Below, one piece after another: positions 37,801-49,260 of a stretch of DNA of 64,000 bases. Within the stretch, counting starts at the first letter, position 1. Every line of letters begins with the position of its first letter. The position numbers and the translations under genes are program-made. The notes below the pieces were generated by a model. It made no database searches. It worked only from the letters and a program-made list of their open reading frames with translations, and was not told where the DNA came from. The stretch is from Dicaeum eximium (Eukaryota > Chordata > Aves > Passeriformes > Dicaeidae), in contig VWZP01001727.1 of the NCBI GenBank assembly GCA_013396995.1, positions 926,009 through 990,008 on the forward strand, read 5' to 3'.

Positions 37801-40748
37801 GTCTCTCTTCATACAGTGCAAGTGAGGCAGAAAGAAAATGCCTCCTTTCACGTCAGTTCAGATATTTTGATTGCTGTGTAACAAGCATTTCATTAAGTTT
37901 AAAAATAAGTGTTTTTCTAGAAAGTTCCTTTTTTTTAGCCACATTCTGGTGGAAGTAATTACTGTTCTTATTTGAGCTGTTAACTGTGTCATTTAGTATT
38001 AAAATTCAATGAATTTTCCACTGATGTTAGTGGACTCTCACTGTATTTAACATTGAAAATTCTTATTTTTATCGTCCTTATTCTGCCCTTTGAAGATACT
38101 GCCTGAAAAAAGGAGTTGTATTAATGGCTCCTATATCCAAGGACACAAAGGCTGCTTTGTATTTGTTTCCTTCTACAGCACTTTATAGCAAACCTCAGCT
38201 TATTTTCCTCTCTGTAACCCTGAGCAGCCTTGGTTTTGAGCATCTTTTCCTTGTACCTCCTGTTTCCTGAGGGCCGTTGTTGTAAACTCCTTCTTTCTAC
38301 CCATATCAAACTGGGGAGAATTTCCATGTCAGTGTGGCTACCACTGTGGAAGGATGGGAGAGTAACATACCCAGTAACATTCTTAGAATGCTTTTCAAAT
38401 GCAATATCGACATTTGGGAAGCATGATACTTACCACAACTTCCATTTGGCATCGCAATACAGTGTTAAATATTGTTCTGTTTTACTGCTGAATTATCTGA
38501 GAGGAGCCTACAACTGCCATTTACTTGCTGTAGAGATTCTAGCTTAAGAAAGGGCCTAGAACCTCCCCTCCAACATATCAAGATTCTTTCAGCTTTGCTT
38601 ACAAGAACAAGCTGAAAATGTGCATTTCCACTGCTGTAGTTACCAGCCTACACACCAAGTCCTCCCTCCCTCTGCACCCTTTTTTTCTGACTGCTTCATT
38701 GGCCAATCAGCAATGTAGGGCAGAGGAAGAGGAGCTTAAATATCCATCACAATGCTCTTCATGCTTAAGTGCATGAGTCTGAATTATTTTTTTTCTCTTC
38801 CTCCCACCACAGAAGTGTATGTTATAAAGACTAGTCAAAAAACTTGTGCTCAGAAGCTGAGTATTGCAGTGCTTTGTTGAAACTGTTTTGTAACCTTCTC
38901 TGTTCTGTTTGACTAGATTGGTGTATGGACCACACTTGGCAAGATAGAGCAGAATTTCTTAAAACCACTGCGTGTAGGACTCAATATGTCAAAAGCACAT
39001 TATGAAGCAGAAATAAAAAATAAGAAAGAAAACAGAAAAGGTCAGTTTTTGTTGGTTTTTTGTTCTTAGCTTTGTTCATATGTAGAAACTTTGGTGATCC
39101 TTTGGAAATGAAGAACTGGTGAAGCTTACATAGATCAGGTTTTAGTTAACTGTTGACACTATTCCAAATTTCAAATAATAATTCAGTAGTTGCTGTATTA
39201 AAAATTTTCATAATTGGTCAGAAAAATCTGAACTTATCTGTCATCACATTTGTAAATCTTAGGGAAACCTGATAGAACTGTCTCATGAAGACCTTCAGAG
39301 CTTGTTCTGCATTTATACTTTTGATTTTAATGTTACAAAGGAGAAATTAAGTTTCTCTGAATACATAACCCTTAGGTTTCATACCAGGTGTGGGAGGGTT
39401 AAGAGAAAAAATAAGTCACAGTGCTCTCCAAACCCTGAAGCATTACATTCATTTTTTTTAATACATTATTTTTTTTAAATCTGACACACAGAATCAGATT
39501 CTACTCTGGGTTAAGCAGACGCATTGCACAGGGCACAAGAGCTGTAGCTGCTTTAGGCAATCTCTCTGTATGTCAGATCCTCTGTTCCTTGTGGTCTCCA
39601 GTATAATTAAGATAGCCCAAGGAATTTGTGTCTGCTACTAAAAATGTCAATACAGCTTTTTGCCCCTAGTCTAATCCTCTTCTGTTGCAAACTATGTACT
39701 TATGAGGCAAAGAAGTGGATTTTTTTTCTCAAGACAACCTGTGGATATCTTTCTAAAGGGAATCCTTTAAAATTAATCAGGAAGCTTTTTCAAAAGTCCC
39801 TCTTACACTTCTCTAGCCTTTGACAAAGTATAAAGAAATTTGAGTTTGGGAGAGAACATCTAACTTTTAATAGTAAATGGTTTAGCTTTCTTCCCTAGTG
39901 TTTAGTCTTTGTAAGCATTACATTGAATTTCAAGTATGTGGTCTGAATGTAAGAGGTTTTCCCCTTATTTTTCAGACTTGTCCTTGTAGTTTAGCCTGCT
40001 GCAAGTAATCTGTCTGAAACAGAGAAGCCTGCAGCCTTTTCTTAATAAAACAAGTATTTAATGTCTGGATTCATTAAGTCAAGCTAAAGAACCTCCTACT
40101 ATCTCCCTGGATGTGGAAGTACTAAAAATGTATCAAAACTGGGCCAGATAAGATTTTATTTTTCCTTTCAAAGAGCATGTGAGCTCTATAAAATTGGTTC
40201 CAGTTGCAGATCTTGCCTGCTTAGTAATGTAGGCATTTGTGGTATACAAAGTGTAAAGGCATCATCCAACTCCAACGGTCTTCCTCTTAAGGTTCAGCAC
40301 CCTCTGTCATGTGTTTTGTCAATCTCTAGATTTCTGTTCTTAAAAATTACTGTAATGAAATGCTGATATTTTAAATATTCTTTTAATTCTAAGAGTTATG
40401 TTGGTTTCTTCATGTTTTCTTCTACAGAGGCACACAGTTCTAACACAGTTTGCTCTGTAACTGTTAGTGGGGAAAAGTTGCCTGCCATGACTACTGGAAT
40501 GCAGCTTCAAGTGAGTTTGCACTTCCCTTCAGTCACTCAGAAGTACTGACTTTTTTTTTTTCAATATGGAGACAAAAATAAATGTAAAATGGGTAAAAAA
40601 AATCTAACAAAAATAACACTCATCTTTCTTGTCATTTCAGGTTTTACACTCAGCTCTCTTCACATTTGATCTAATAGAAAGTGTTCTAGCTCGAGTAGAA
40701 GAACTCATTGAAGTGAAAACAAAAGCTGTAACGGATGGAAATAGTTAA
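25873..40748 (+). CDS. GLMN: GLMN, glomulin (complete, 18 coding exons)
   Basis: Coding exons: 25873-25911, 26374-26499, 27903-28022, 28521-28629, 29821-30067, 30532-30631, 31629-31816, 32308-32361, 33169-33199, 33598-33687, 34237-34278, 34368-34441, 34752-34836, 35615-35724, 36836-36899, 38917-39040, 40428-40510, 40641-40748. All joins are in phase; the total is 1794 nt, 597 codons (human 594). It starts MAVDELQTIIQRC; strongly conserved blocks include VIIKNMGWNL, QLCNPKELFLGLLE, VMTLCP, LPEGAETDLLQNSDR, IMASLNLLRYLVIKD, GLNMSKAHYEAEIKN and SALFTFDLIESVLARVEEL. Glomulin is a helical-repeat protein that binds the RING of RBX1 and blocks E2 recruitment to cullin-RING ligases. It was also found as an FKBP12 and MET partner, and human loss causes glomuvenous malformations. 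The in-frame ATG at 25852 lies upstream of the acceptor, so it is intronic. Confidence 0.96.
26805..27318 (+). mobile_element. Solo LTR, avian ERVL type, inside a GLMN intron
   Basis: The 514-bp unit begins TG and ends CA. It keeps the landmarks of the widespread bird ERVL LTR in order: GGTGCTGATAATACACCAGTG, then GCATCAAGGCCTTCTCT, then GGGACAGCTGACTC, then CCATACCATACCATGTCG, and near the end CTCATCCCACTGAGGG and GTGCTTAGTTGCTG. The flanks GATGG (26800-26804) and AATGG (27319-27323) look like a 5-bp target duplication with one mismatch. No internal viral genes are present, so this is a solo LTR left by recombination. It is in the same orientation as GLMN. The family assignment is from memory. 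Confidence 0.8.
29511..29526. repeat. T16 homopolymer
   Basis: An uninterrupted run of 16 T in a GLMN intron. I saw no retroposed copy attached to it. Confidence 0.85.
33169..33199 (+). other. GLMN: GLMN 31-nt micro-exon
   Basis: This short exon lies between TTTTTTTTCTAG and GTAAGT and encodes TEESVLSKGL plus one base of the preceding Arg codon. It matches the TEESVISKGL segment that I recall in human glomulin. At 31 nt it is not divisible by three, so skipping it would shift the frame and truncate the protein in mid-repeat. Confidence 0.92.
36900..38916 (+). other. Long GLMN intron before the GLNMSKAHYE exon
   Basis: This 2-kb intron is AT-rich in its first half. From about 38100 to 38760 it is less AT-rich and contains a promoter-like block (listed separately). 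Frames such as 38230-38547 on the plus strand have no recognisable domain, and I do not call them genes. Confidence 0.6.
38698..38743 (+). promoter_or_regulatory. Palindromic CCAAT box and TATA-like motif, intronic
   Basis: ATTGGCCAAT at 38698-38707 is a perfect 10-bp palindrome with a CCAAT box on each strand. About 30 bp downstream is CTTAAATAT (38735-38743), a weak TATA-like motif. The arrangement resembles a core promoter or the U3 part of an old LTR. I could not identify a start exon or matching LTR ends, so the function is unproved. Confidence 0.3.
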
Positions 40749-41177
40749 GGTAGCTGAAGTGTTTGAATGAACATACTCCTGACAAGATCATTTGGACTAT
40801 GAGACTTCAGTTGCAAGGGAGGCTATGGCCCTTTAAAGAAGAGCAATTTAGAGTGGCCTCCAGAAGAAATGCAAATGCTGCTCTTCATAAGTCTTGTTGC
40901 TGTTCTTTGTTATTGTCTTCTGCTCTTGTTGCATGTGATTTGCAGATATGGTCTATTTACTCATCTTCAGAATCTGATGCTTTTTTTTTAAGAAACTAAA
41001 AAAAACCAGGGGTGTGTTCTTCTCTCTTCTCTGTGGCAAAGAGGTATGCTTAGGTATTTATTTTTTTTCACTTTCAGAATTTGTTGGGTAATACTTGCTG
41101 ACTGGTTTTGTGAATTACAAAGATTTTTATCAAGTGATTGAAGAACCATTAATTAAAAAGCCCTGTTTAACCATATT

Positions 41178-41677
41178 TTTATTAGCACATTTTAATGTTA
41201 ATGTTGACAAACAAGCTTCTCTATTTGCAGACAGGACTGTAAGGTACAGATAGATAACAATATAGAATATACTATCTATTGATAGTAAAAACACTGTGGC
41301 AAAGGAAACCAGGTTCAAAGAAAAACACATCAACTTTGAGCCAAATAAGATGTTAGAACTTAGTAACATAACAGATAACACTTAGGTACAAAAAACAGTG
41401 TCAGGTTGCATACATACACCTGCATACATACCGCTGCTGTTTTTAGGGATACCTGTATTTTGGAATTGTTTTGATCATCCTTATCTTTAATAATACAGTT
41501 TTCCTAAGATACAGTAAAATTTTTTGGGAATTCTTAATAAACAGATGAGCCTCGAAGGTCAGAACCAAGTTAAAAATAAAGATGACTTTTCTATAATGCA
41601 GCTAAACCACTTTTTTCCCTCTCTAGAAAGCAAATTTGGTATCAAGTATGCTACTTTTCACTGTATAGCTATTTAAT
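41178..41677 (-). terminator. C1orf146: C1orf146 polyadenylation signals
   Basis: Read on the minus strand, ATTAAA lies at 41677-41672, about 130 nt after the C1orf146 stop, and AATAAA at 41183-41178, about 620 nt after it. Both lie between the GLMN stop (40748) and the GLMN AATAAA at 41784, so use of either gives overlapping transcripts if GLMN uses its later signals. Confidence 0.5.
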
Positions 41678-41789
41678 ACAAATTTTCATTCCAAATGCAT
41701 ATGTTGTATGTAGTCTTTTGAAATGTAACTATATTTTTAAAAACATTCTATATTTTGTTTAAAATGTAGCCGCTCTATTTATGAATAAA
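41536..41789 (+). terminator. GLMN: GLMN polyadenylation signals
   Basis: Three plus-strand AATAAA hexamers follow the GLMN stop: 41536-41541, 41575-41580 and 41784-41789. The first two would give a 3' UTR of about 0.8 kb. The third would bring the cleavage site to roughly the C1orf146 stop codon at 41805-41807. Confidence 0.65.
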
Positions 41790-41804
41790 AACTCAATATT
41801 TGAG

Positions 41805-44800
41805 TTAATTACAGTGCGATTGATACTCCTGAAGCATCTTCCAAACTGGACTTTTTTCTATTATTTGGGCTTTTGTCATTTCTATTTTGCAACGAGTAGC
41901 ATCTGCTTGTGGCTTGGAAGTTACCTTAGAAAAAAGAAAAATAATATGAGTAGAAAACAGTGACTTTTAGGTAATAGAATATTCAACATTTTATTTTTCC
42001 ATAGAACTGCAAAATTATTTAGCAGTGAAATTTGAATGGTGTGTGAAGTCGGTGTTCAGGAATGCTGTACACAGAGGTGATGGTATTTCAACAGGAGTTA
42101 ACAGTAAGTGAAGACATCCTAGCCTTAACAATGGTAATAGGAGCCAAACAAGCTTTTATATCTAATTTCTTTTCTTAGATGCTATTAAAAGCTATTAAGT
42201 TACCTTTAACAGTAGTTTAAGGACTGAGCTAATGCATCAGAGTACCAGTCCTCCCTTAGTGTATTAATGGGTTGTGGTCAGTATAACCTAAAATGTTCCA
42301 TTAAGGAAAACCACGTATTTATAGTTCTTGGCTTTTCCTGAGTAATACACTAGCATTTTCGAGTGTATGCAACTGGACTTACCTTAGCCATAGCTAGCAT
42401 TAATTTAACAGTTTCAGCAGGATTATTAACTGGTATTACACGTAAATTGCTGCTCAGGAATCTGCACATCAAAATAAATAAGGTTACTTTTCGAATATGT
42501 ATTTAAGTTGTTATGCCATAAAACTCAAACAGCATTCCCACATGATGTGAACAGCTTTTTAGTGTGCAGTTTTACTTACAGGGAAGGCTGCTTTTATCCT
42601 GAAAGGCAAGTGCAGCAGTCATGCTATCTGTAAAGCCATCTGTCCCATTTCTGTACCACTTATTTAGGTGGGATTTGGAAGGGCTCATTGCTTTATCTAG
42701 GTCTCTTCAACAATCAATCAGCACTTCTTAAGCATGTGTACATCCAGAGAGAGCTAAACTCTCTTCTGTCATATAACTGAAGACTCTTCTCAGTGGCAGT
42801 AAAAAATATTTGGGTTGTTTTTATGGCCGTGGAAGAACACAGCAAAATATCGAAAAACACTGTGCTAAAAATATTTCAGAATTTGAACTAAATCTTTGTA
42901 GTGTACTATAAATAAAACCACCTATATTCCAGACACGATTAAGATAATGGGATAATTCCAGTACTTTCATGTAAAGACTTGTTCACTCAATACTTTAACC
43001 TAAAATGAATTCTTTCTATAAATAGTGTTATTCATATGCATTCATTCTTCAGAAGGGGATCTGAAGATTTAAAATAGTAGCATGAGTTGTCACTCAGTGA
43101 GGTTATGGAAGAGACATCAAAGCTTAGGCAAGCACAGAGCCTCTCTTTAAGAATTGCAGCTTAAGTGTGTTGTAACAACGATGTTACCTTTGCTGCTGTT
43201 TTCTGTTGTAGAGCTAAAACAGGAGAGGGATTTCACAACAAAGAATGAGGCATTTTAAATAACCAAAATGAATTTAAATAATGCAGATGAAGTGCCCAGC
43301 TGCTCAGTTGCATAGTCCCCTGTGACCTCCCCTTGTGCCCGCCACCTGTTCTTCCCTGCAGTCTGTCTGATGACTTGGAGTCATTCACGTTAAGACCTCC
43401 TGCTGGTAAAGTATCTCATCTGAACTTGTCTGCTCTTGCTTCTAATTAGCAAAAATAAATGTTATAGGCACTGTCTTTCTCCAAGCATAGGCACTCAGGT
43501 CCCTGGTGAGTTTTGCTAAAACGTGATGTAGGAACAAGGGTTGGATTTACATTAGAGATTAGGGAAATAAATTGATGCAATTTTGCTCATACTGGAATGG
43601 CCTAAATGAAGCGTGAATGAACAAAGTGCAACAAAGAAACAATCACATGTACTTACCTAGATCCATGAAAATCTATTTCTATAAATAGTTTTGCTTCCAA
43701 TAACAGCAGGTCTAAATTTAGTGTTGTATGGACAGAATACTGGCTATTTAAACACATCTGGCCTTTCCTCCATGTTGTTTAAAACTTACCATACAGATGT
43801 ACTAAGTTTATTTGTGGAATGCTCATTTAAGCTGTGATGATAAACACTACTTTTCTCCCACTTCCCCCATGCTATACACAACTCTACATAAAGTGTTCAT
43901 GTTGTTAACAAGAATCCTATAATCTTCTTGTTAATAATAATAAAAAATAATTCTGCCCCAACTGCAGCAAAACCATAGATAAGCAGAAAGAAGAAGTAAC
44001 AGAAGACAACCTGACAATACTAAGGGGCTTTGTTTTTTAACAAATCCAACAGGTGGCTTGTAGTTTTGAAGAACACGGCACAAGTTTCAACCCCACCAGG
44101 AAAAGCTCAGTCAGTGATGTACAAACACAAGCAGAACTTCAAGCTGCCAGGTAGTAAAAAAGCAAATGTATTTAAATAGATATGTATTTATATATATAAT
44201 TGTTAACATCAATTTGATATTGCTTGCAATGAAAAAAAAATTATTTTAATAAAATTCCTCACTTGCCAAATGGAATACAGTTCCAAAACATCACATTTTA
44301 GTGATCAGCATGTGCACAAACCCCATTGTTCATAACTACAAAGTAGATTGAGAATTAGCATTGACATCACCTGAATAATGTGGTCTTCCTGAATGGTGGC
44401 TGAACTTCTAGAACCTCTCATGAAAATTTACAACATTTTTACAAACAGGTAATAGATTTCTTATATTTCATCTCACACACTCTCTATTCATCAGCATCTG
44501 GCAGTATGCCCAGGATTTAATGGAACTGGTGTTAGTTACCTCAAGGAGGTAAAGATCAAAGACTTCATTAGAATAGTCACTTCTTTGAGGCCAAGAGTGA
44601 CAATCAACTGCAGTTACGGCCACTGTACCTACAAGAAAATAGTTCTGACTACAAGCATGGAGCATAATCTGATCACTGTTGTCAGCAGATATGTAATAAA
44701 ATGCAGAAGTTTTCAGACTCTATTAGAAATCAGAGATAAAAGCTTTAAACAAACCAGTTTTAATATAGTTTTATACTTTTGCTGTAAAATAACATTGATT

Positions 44801-47800
44801 ATTTAATTATTCTAGTACAGTGTAATAGACACTGTTCCAAGTAAACATTTTAAAAGCTGGTAAAAAATCTCCACAATAAAGCCTCTTCTCATGATGTAAA
44901 CTTGCCTGTTCTGTTTTGAACATGACCATGAAAATATGGTTATAGAGCTAAGAAAATGGTCTGATTTTCCAATTTGACAAAAAAACTTTTAAAATAATTA
45001 TATTACATATCCCTAAAATGATTGAAAGGAATCTTATTTGCTGTGTTTTGAGGAACATCCTCTTTTGTTACCTGTGATATGTCAGATTTATTTACTTGGT
45101 ATTCTTTTTATTTGCTATTAATAAAAAAAATGCTTTAAATAATTTTTTACAGTCCATTAGTAAAAATTAGTGTATTCCTGAAATAATTCACAAAGGGTAA
45201 GGTTGGAAGGGACCATAGTGTGTCAACTCCAACCTCCCTGCTCAAGCAAAGTCATCCCAGAGCACACTGCATAGGATTGCAGCCAGATGGTTCTGGAATA
45301 TCTCCAGTGAGGGAGACTCCACAGCCTCTGGGCAATCAGTTCCAGTGCACAGTCACCCTCACAGTGAAAAAGTTCTTCCTTGTGTTCAGGTGAAATTTCC
45401 TGGGCATCAATTTGTGTCCATTGCCTCTTGTCCTATTTATTACTAAAACAGTATTTCCAAATCCAAGACTGCTATTTCATTTCTTAGCAATATAAAGTTC
45501 AGTTTGATGTTGAAATCATACCTTCTCTGAACCCTGAACATGACACTCCATTCTTCTGGTCCATGAAGAGCAGCTGACAAAACCAAAAAGCTGTTCCGAT
45601 GAATGTTTATGAACTTCTGAATTCTTTTGGAAAACTCTTCTTCCCCTGTCCTAAGCAAGTCTTGAGTGTCTGACAGTATAAATGCAATGCCTATTGAGGA
45701 AACTGCTGTAAGAGTACAGGTCATGGCAGTAACAGATTAAGTTCTCACCACAAACTGGGAAGGACAATTCTTAAAGCAACCATTAGTTTGAAATGCAATG
45801 GAACAGAACATGAATGAATTTCCAGATCTGACAAGGAGATTTGACCAGTAGTAGTGACTAGTAGTTTTGAGATAAAACTACAAATATCTCAGGTTATTTT
45901 TCTACCATAACATTAAAAAACCACCAACTATTCAATCCACTCAAAGCAGACACATCTGAATGCCTTTGAGAGCACATGCTTCAGGAACAAGCAACTGCTA
46001 TAATGGAATGAATTTGGGGCAAATGCAAAGGCTGACTGAAAAGCTCGGGAAGTCCTATTTCTAAATGAAAGAAACAGTTGTAAAAACTTAAAAGTTAGCT
46101 AAACTGTCTACCATGAAAAATGAAATTATAGCTCTGTCAACTTAAGTTGTTCTTAAAGGGAAAGTTAAGAAGGCTGAAGTTCAGAACTGAGCATACAAAA
46201 GTCTATCTTAATGTGTGCCAGTCCTTAAAGTTCAGGAAAACTGAAGTATCTCATCTATGTGTCTAGAACATCTTCTGTTCTAATAAGGAAAACCAGCTAT
46301 TTCATATTTACAGTTTCAGTGATTTCCAATCAAATCCACTCAAATAATCCTTTCCTCACCTCCTCTGCTACCACCAGCTATGCAAATTCAACTTGGAAGT
46401 TGAAAGCCAAAGGTGTTGGCTCACTCTTACATTTACAGCCATGTATACTAAACATCTTGATGGCAGCACACATGTTAGTGGCATTTAGCATGTTTCCTCA
46501 AGTATAACATGAATTTACTGAACAGTTCAGCTGATGACCACCAAATCTCATGTAGCTGTTCTATAATATGTCCAAAAAATAGAATACAATGAAAGTGTTT
46601 AATCCCCAACATGATGTGTTTCATCCTCTGATTTACATACAACCATAGCACAGCTCCTTCCACTACTGCACGACATCCCAGCAAGGCAGATTTTATTCCG
46701 TTTAGTGTAGCCCACAAGGAAATGACCGGCCTGACATTGTACTTCTTTGGATTTTATGATTTAAAAGCATAAAATTTAAAGTACTGTACCAGAAAGAGGA
46801 AAAATCACAGATCCAGTTTCCACTGATTCTGAATATCGAACTCGGTGTTGTTGCCTCTGCAGAACTGTAGAAATTTCATGATCCTAAATAAATTTTAAAA
46901 GGTTATTTTGAAAAGTTTTCAGGCAACAAATTAGAAATATTGTTAAAGCATCAGCTGGACCACTGTAGATAAACCTTTGGCACTGTTGTTCAAAAAGTAT
47001 TTTTTATTCCACTTAAAATTTTTAAAAATACTAAAATGTTAAATATGATCAATTTTTAAGTATTTGATTGGAAGTTACAAACAGTGAATAACAATTCTGT
47101 ATGTGTACATTCAGTTTGTCTCAGGAAACTCTTGCATAATGCATACAGAAGGTCAAACATTTTACAGTCTGTTTTGGTAAGATGTGCTAAAAGAGGATTT
47201 GCAGAAGTGAGGATCATACAGTAGAGTGTTTCTATTACTCTGGTTAATTAGGCTGCATTATTTTCACAGATGTCAGCCTCTCAGCTGGAAAATCATTCAG
47301 AAATTCTGTATGGGACATGATTTTCTTTAAAGCTTTTTGACAGAATGCAATCCACACAGGAAAACTAGAACATTGCACTATGCAGCATAATCATCTACAG
47401 AATGGAATGTGTTTGGATGTATTTTTCAGCCTGCAAAAAGCATTTCTGCAGTATGTTCACAGAAGCTGCATGAACACACATATATTAAAGGTTAAATCAC
47501 TAAACCTTTTTAGCTAATAACATGTTCTTTAACCTACCCATTCAAAACACAGACAGCCTGCTTGTATAGGGAAGTGCCATGATTTAGTGGAAGAGTACAA
47601 CAGAAAATCTGGATTGCAAGTGAACCTTGAAGGAGACATTAACCAGAAATGTCACGCTTTCAATTGGTCTGGAAAGGGAACACTCACTGGCAACTGCTTG
47701 TAAGGTTTAGCTACATTTTGGAAAAAAACCCTCAGCTTCAAAGCCACTGCTGAATTATTTAATGTACAAATATAAATAACAGCTGTATGAAAATGACAGC

Positions 47801-48827
47801 TTATAACCATAACTGATACAGAAAAGCCATCTTGGATTTGTATTCAGTTACCTCCATCACTTTGCTTATGGGGAGCCCTTCCTAAGAGCAGTAGTTGTGG
47901 GTAGAGCTGGGGTTAGGAGTGAGTTATGCTGGTATGGCTGATGCAATCACTGCCATCCATTATCTCCCACTGTATTATGGCACAAACACACACAGTTTAC
48001 AGGCTATAAATCCCGAAATGAGCAGGCAAGTAAGTGTAGGCTTTAAATTGAGGTGATTCAGGAATTACTTCAACATGGTTCACCCATTTACACAGCGGAG
48101 ATGGGGTGATAACCTTGTCAGCCCAGCTAGCATAAGACATCCTTGCTTGTGAATCAAAGCTCTCTTGCCTCTAAATTCTCGCCAGCTGGCATGAAATTGG
48201 CCTCAGCTGCAGAAGCTAATTACCAGCTCCTTGACATACCCTTTCACTTTACTTGGGAACAGAGTCAAGGCTTCTGATGTTAACAGATAAAAATATATAT
48301 TAACATCTGTAAGACTCAGAATTTTAAACTGAATTATTTACTTACAAAGTAATTGTCTACCCCCATGTTGATACTGTATAGGAAAAATAAAGTATTTAGG
48401 GAGAAATTCAGAAAATCCAGCAACATTTCTGATGGAATTATTTATATAGCAAACTGAAAGAGGCGTCAGTGGAGTGCAAAACCGATGAGTCAGGAGAATA
48501 TCCTAAAGCAGTGTAACTCAGAATAGCAGGTGGCAGGAATACTAAATAGATAGAGAGGGGGCTAGGAGAAAATACAGTTGCGCACAAAAAGAACCAGTAT
48601 TCTGATAGAAGCAGCTTCAGACTAATATCCGGTTTATCCTAAAAAAAAACTGTATTCATTGACAATGAATAAAATATTTCCATACATAGAATATAGGAAA
48701 ATCTTCTTTCAGCCTTTCCTAGTGATTCAGATGCTGGTCTTGACAAGGAGTATCCTACCTGCAGAGCTGTGCTCATAATGACCGTCGTTATCCACCTTGC
48801 CTTCTCTTGCCCGCAACTTTCTGTCAT
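41805..48827 (-). CDS. C1orf146: C1orf146 / SPO16 meiotic crossover protein (5 coding exons)
   Basis: Coding exons in transcript order: 48827-48759, 46883-46790, 45690-45522, 42461-42383, 41924-41805. The total is 531 nt, 176 codons, against about 180 in human, and all joins are in phase. It reads MTESCGQEKARWITTVIMST, then HRVRYSESVETGSVIFPLSG, then KFINIHRNSFLVLSAALHGP and EEWSVMFRVQRRF, then SNLRVIPVNNPAETV, and ends with AQIIEKSPVWKMLQ. The block around FINIH-NSFLVLSAALHGPEEW is nearly invariant in the family. SPO16 partners SHOC1 in an XPF-like complex that stabilises meiotic recombination intermediates, so expression should be largely gonadal. A 41-nt 5' UTR segment (48868-48828) follows the acceptor AAACTTTTCAG. 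Several in-frame acceptors precede exon 3 of the coding set. Confidence 0.94.
42462..45521 (-). other. C1orf146 intron (3.1 kb)
   Basis: The intron joins the ALHGPEEW exon to the NLRVIPVNN exon. Besides the CR1 fragment at 45185-45440, I saw only AT-rich sequence and short chance frames such as 44585-44806. No RNA gene was recognised. Confidence 0.55.
45185..45440 (-). mobile_element. CR1 LINE 3' fragment
   Basis: The plus strand shows the reverse complement of a CR1 3' end: AAGGTTGGAAGGGACCATAG, TGCTCAAGCAAAGTCATCCC, ACTCCACAGCCTCTGGGCAA, CAGTCACCCTCACAGTGAAA, then AAGTTCTTCCTTGTGTTCAG and TTGCCTCTTGTCCTAT. These landmarks keep CR1 order and are well preserved, so it is younger than the copy in RPAP2. 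It lies on the minus strand, in sense with C1orf146, ending about 80 bp below the ALHGPEEW exon donor. Confidence 0.9.
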
Positions 48828-48868
48828 TTTCTTCAGTGGTTTGATAGCTCTGCAGTGAGGTGCCACTT
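48759..48868 (-). other. C1orf146: C1orf146 first coding exon with 5' UTR
   Basis: The pyrimidine-rich acceptor CTCTTTTCCCAAACTTTTCAG precedes 48868. The exon then has 41 nt of leader and ATG at 48827, and ends CTG-CAG before GTAGGA. The frame stays open upstream of the ATG, but that part lies in the presumed intron. I found no convincing donor for a separate first exon between here and the CpG island, so the leader could also be unspliced. Confidence 0.75.
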
Positions 48869-48959
48869 CTGAAAAGTTTGGGAAAAGAGAGACGGCAAAT
48901 ATTTCCTGCCAGTGAACGAGGTGAGATGTGTGAAGCACACTGACACAATTAAGAGCTGA

Positions 48960-49260
48960 TTAAAAACCAGCGGAGAGCCGGCAGGAGCTAGAGGAGGCCT
49001 GGAGGTTCCCCCTAGCCTTTGTGCCAGCTGCTCCCAATGCCGGCCTCAGCCGGCTCCTCACGGCCCCGACACCTGGCCTGGCGCTGGGCTGGAGCCCCGC
49101 GGCTCTCCGGGAGGGCGGCAGAGAGGGAAGGGAGGGCGGCGGCGGGAAAGGAGCGCGGCCCGGCCTCGCCCTCAGCCCTCAGAGCCCTCAGCCCTCAGGA
49201 GCGGCCGCGGCTCCAAGGCTCCAGGAATCTTGGTTATGGGCGGCCACTTCTGCAGCTGTT
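48960..49260. promoter_or_regulatory. CpG island at the C1orf146 5' end
   Basis: A compact GC- and CpG-rich block rises from AT-rich flanks just upstream of the first C1orf146 coding exon, including GGCGGCGGGAAAGGAGCGCGG. It contains a short direct repeat of CCCTCAG around 49167-49199. It is most simply the C1orf146 promoter. The plus-strand frames here (49019-49294, 49021-49305) are ordinary GC-rich chance frames. Confidence 0.65.
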
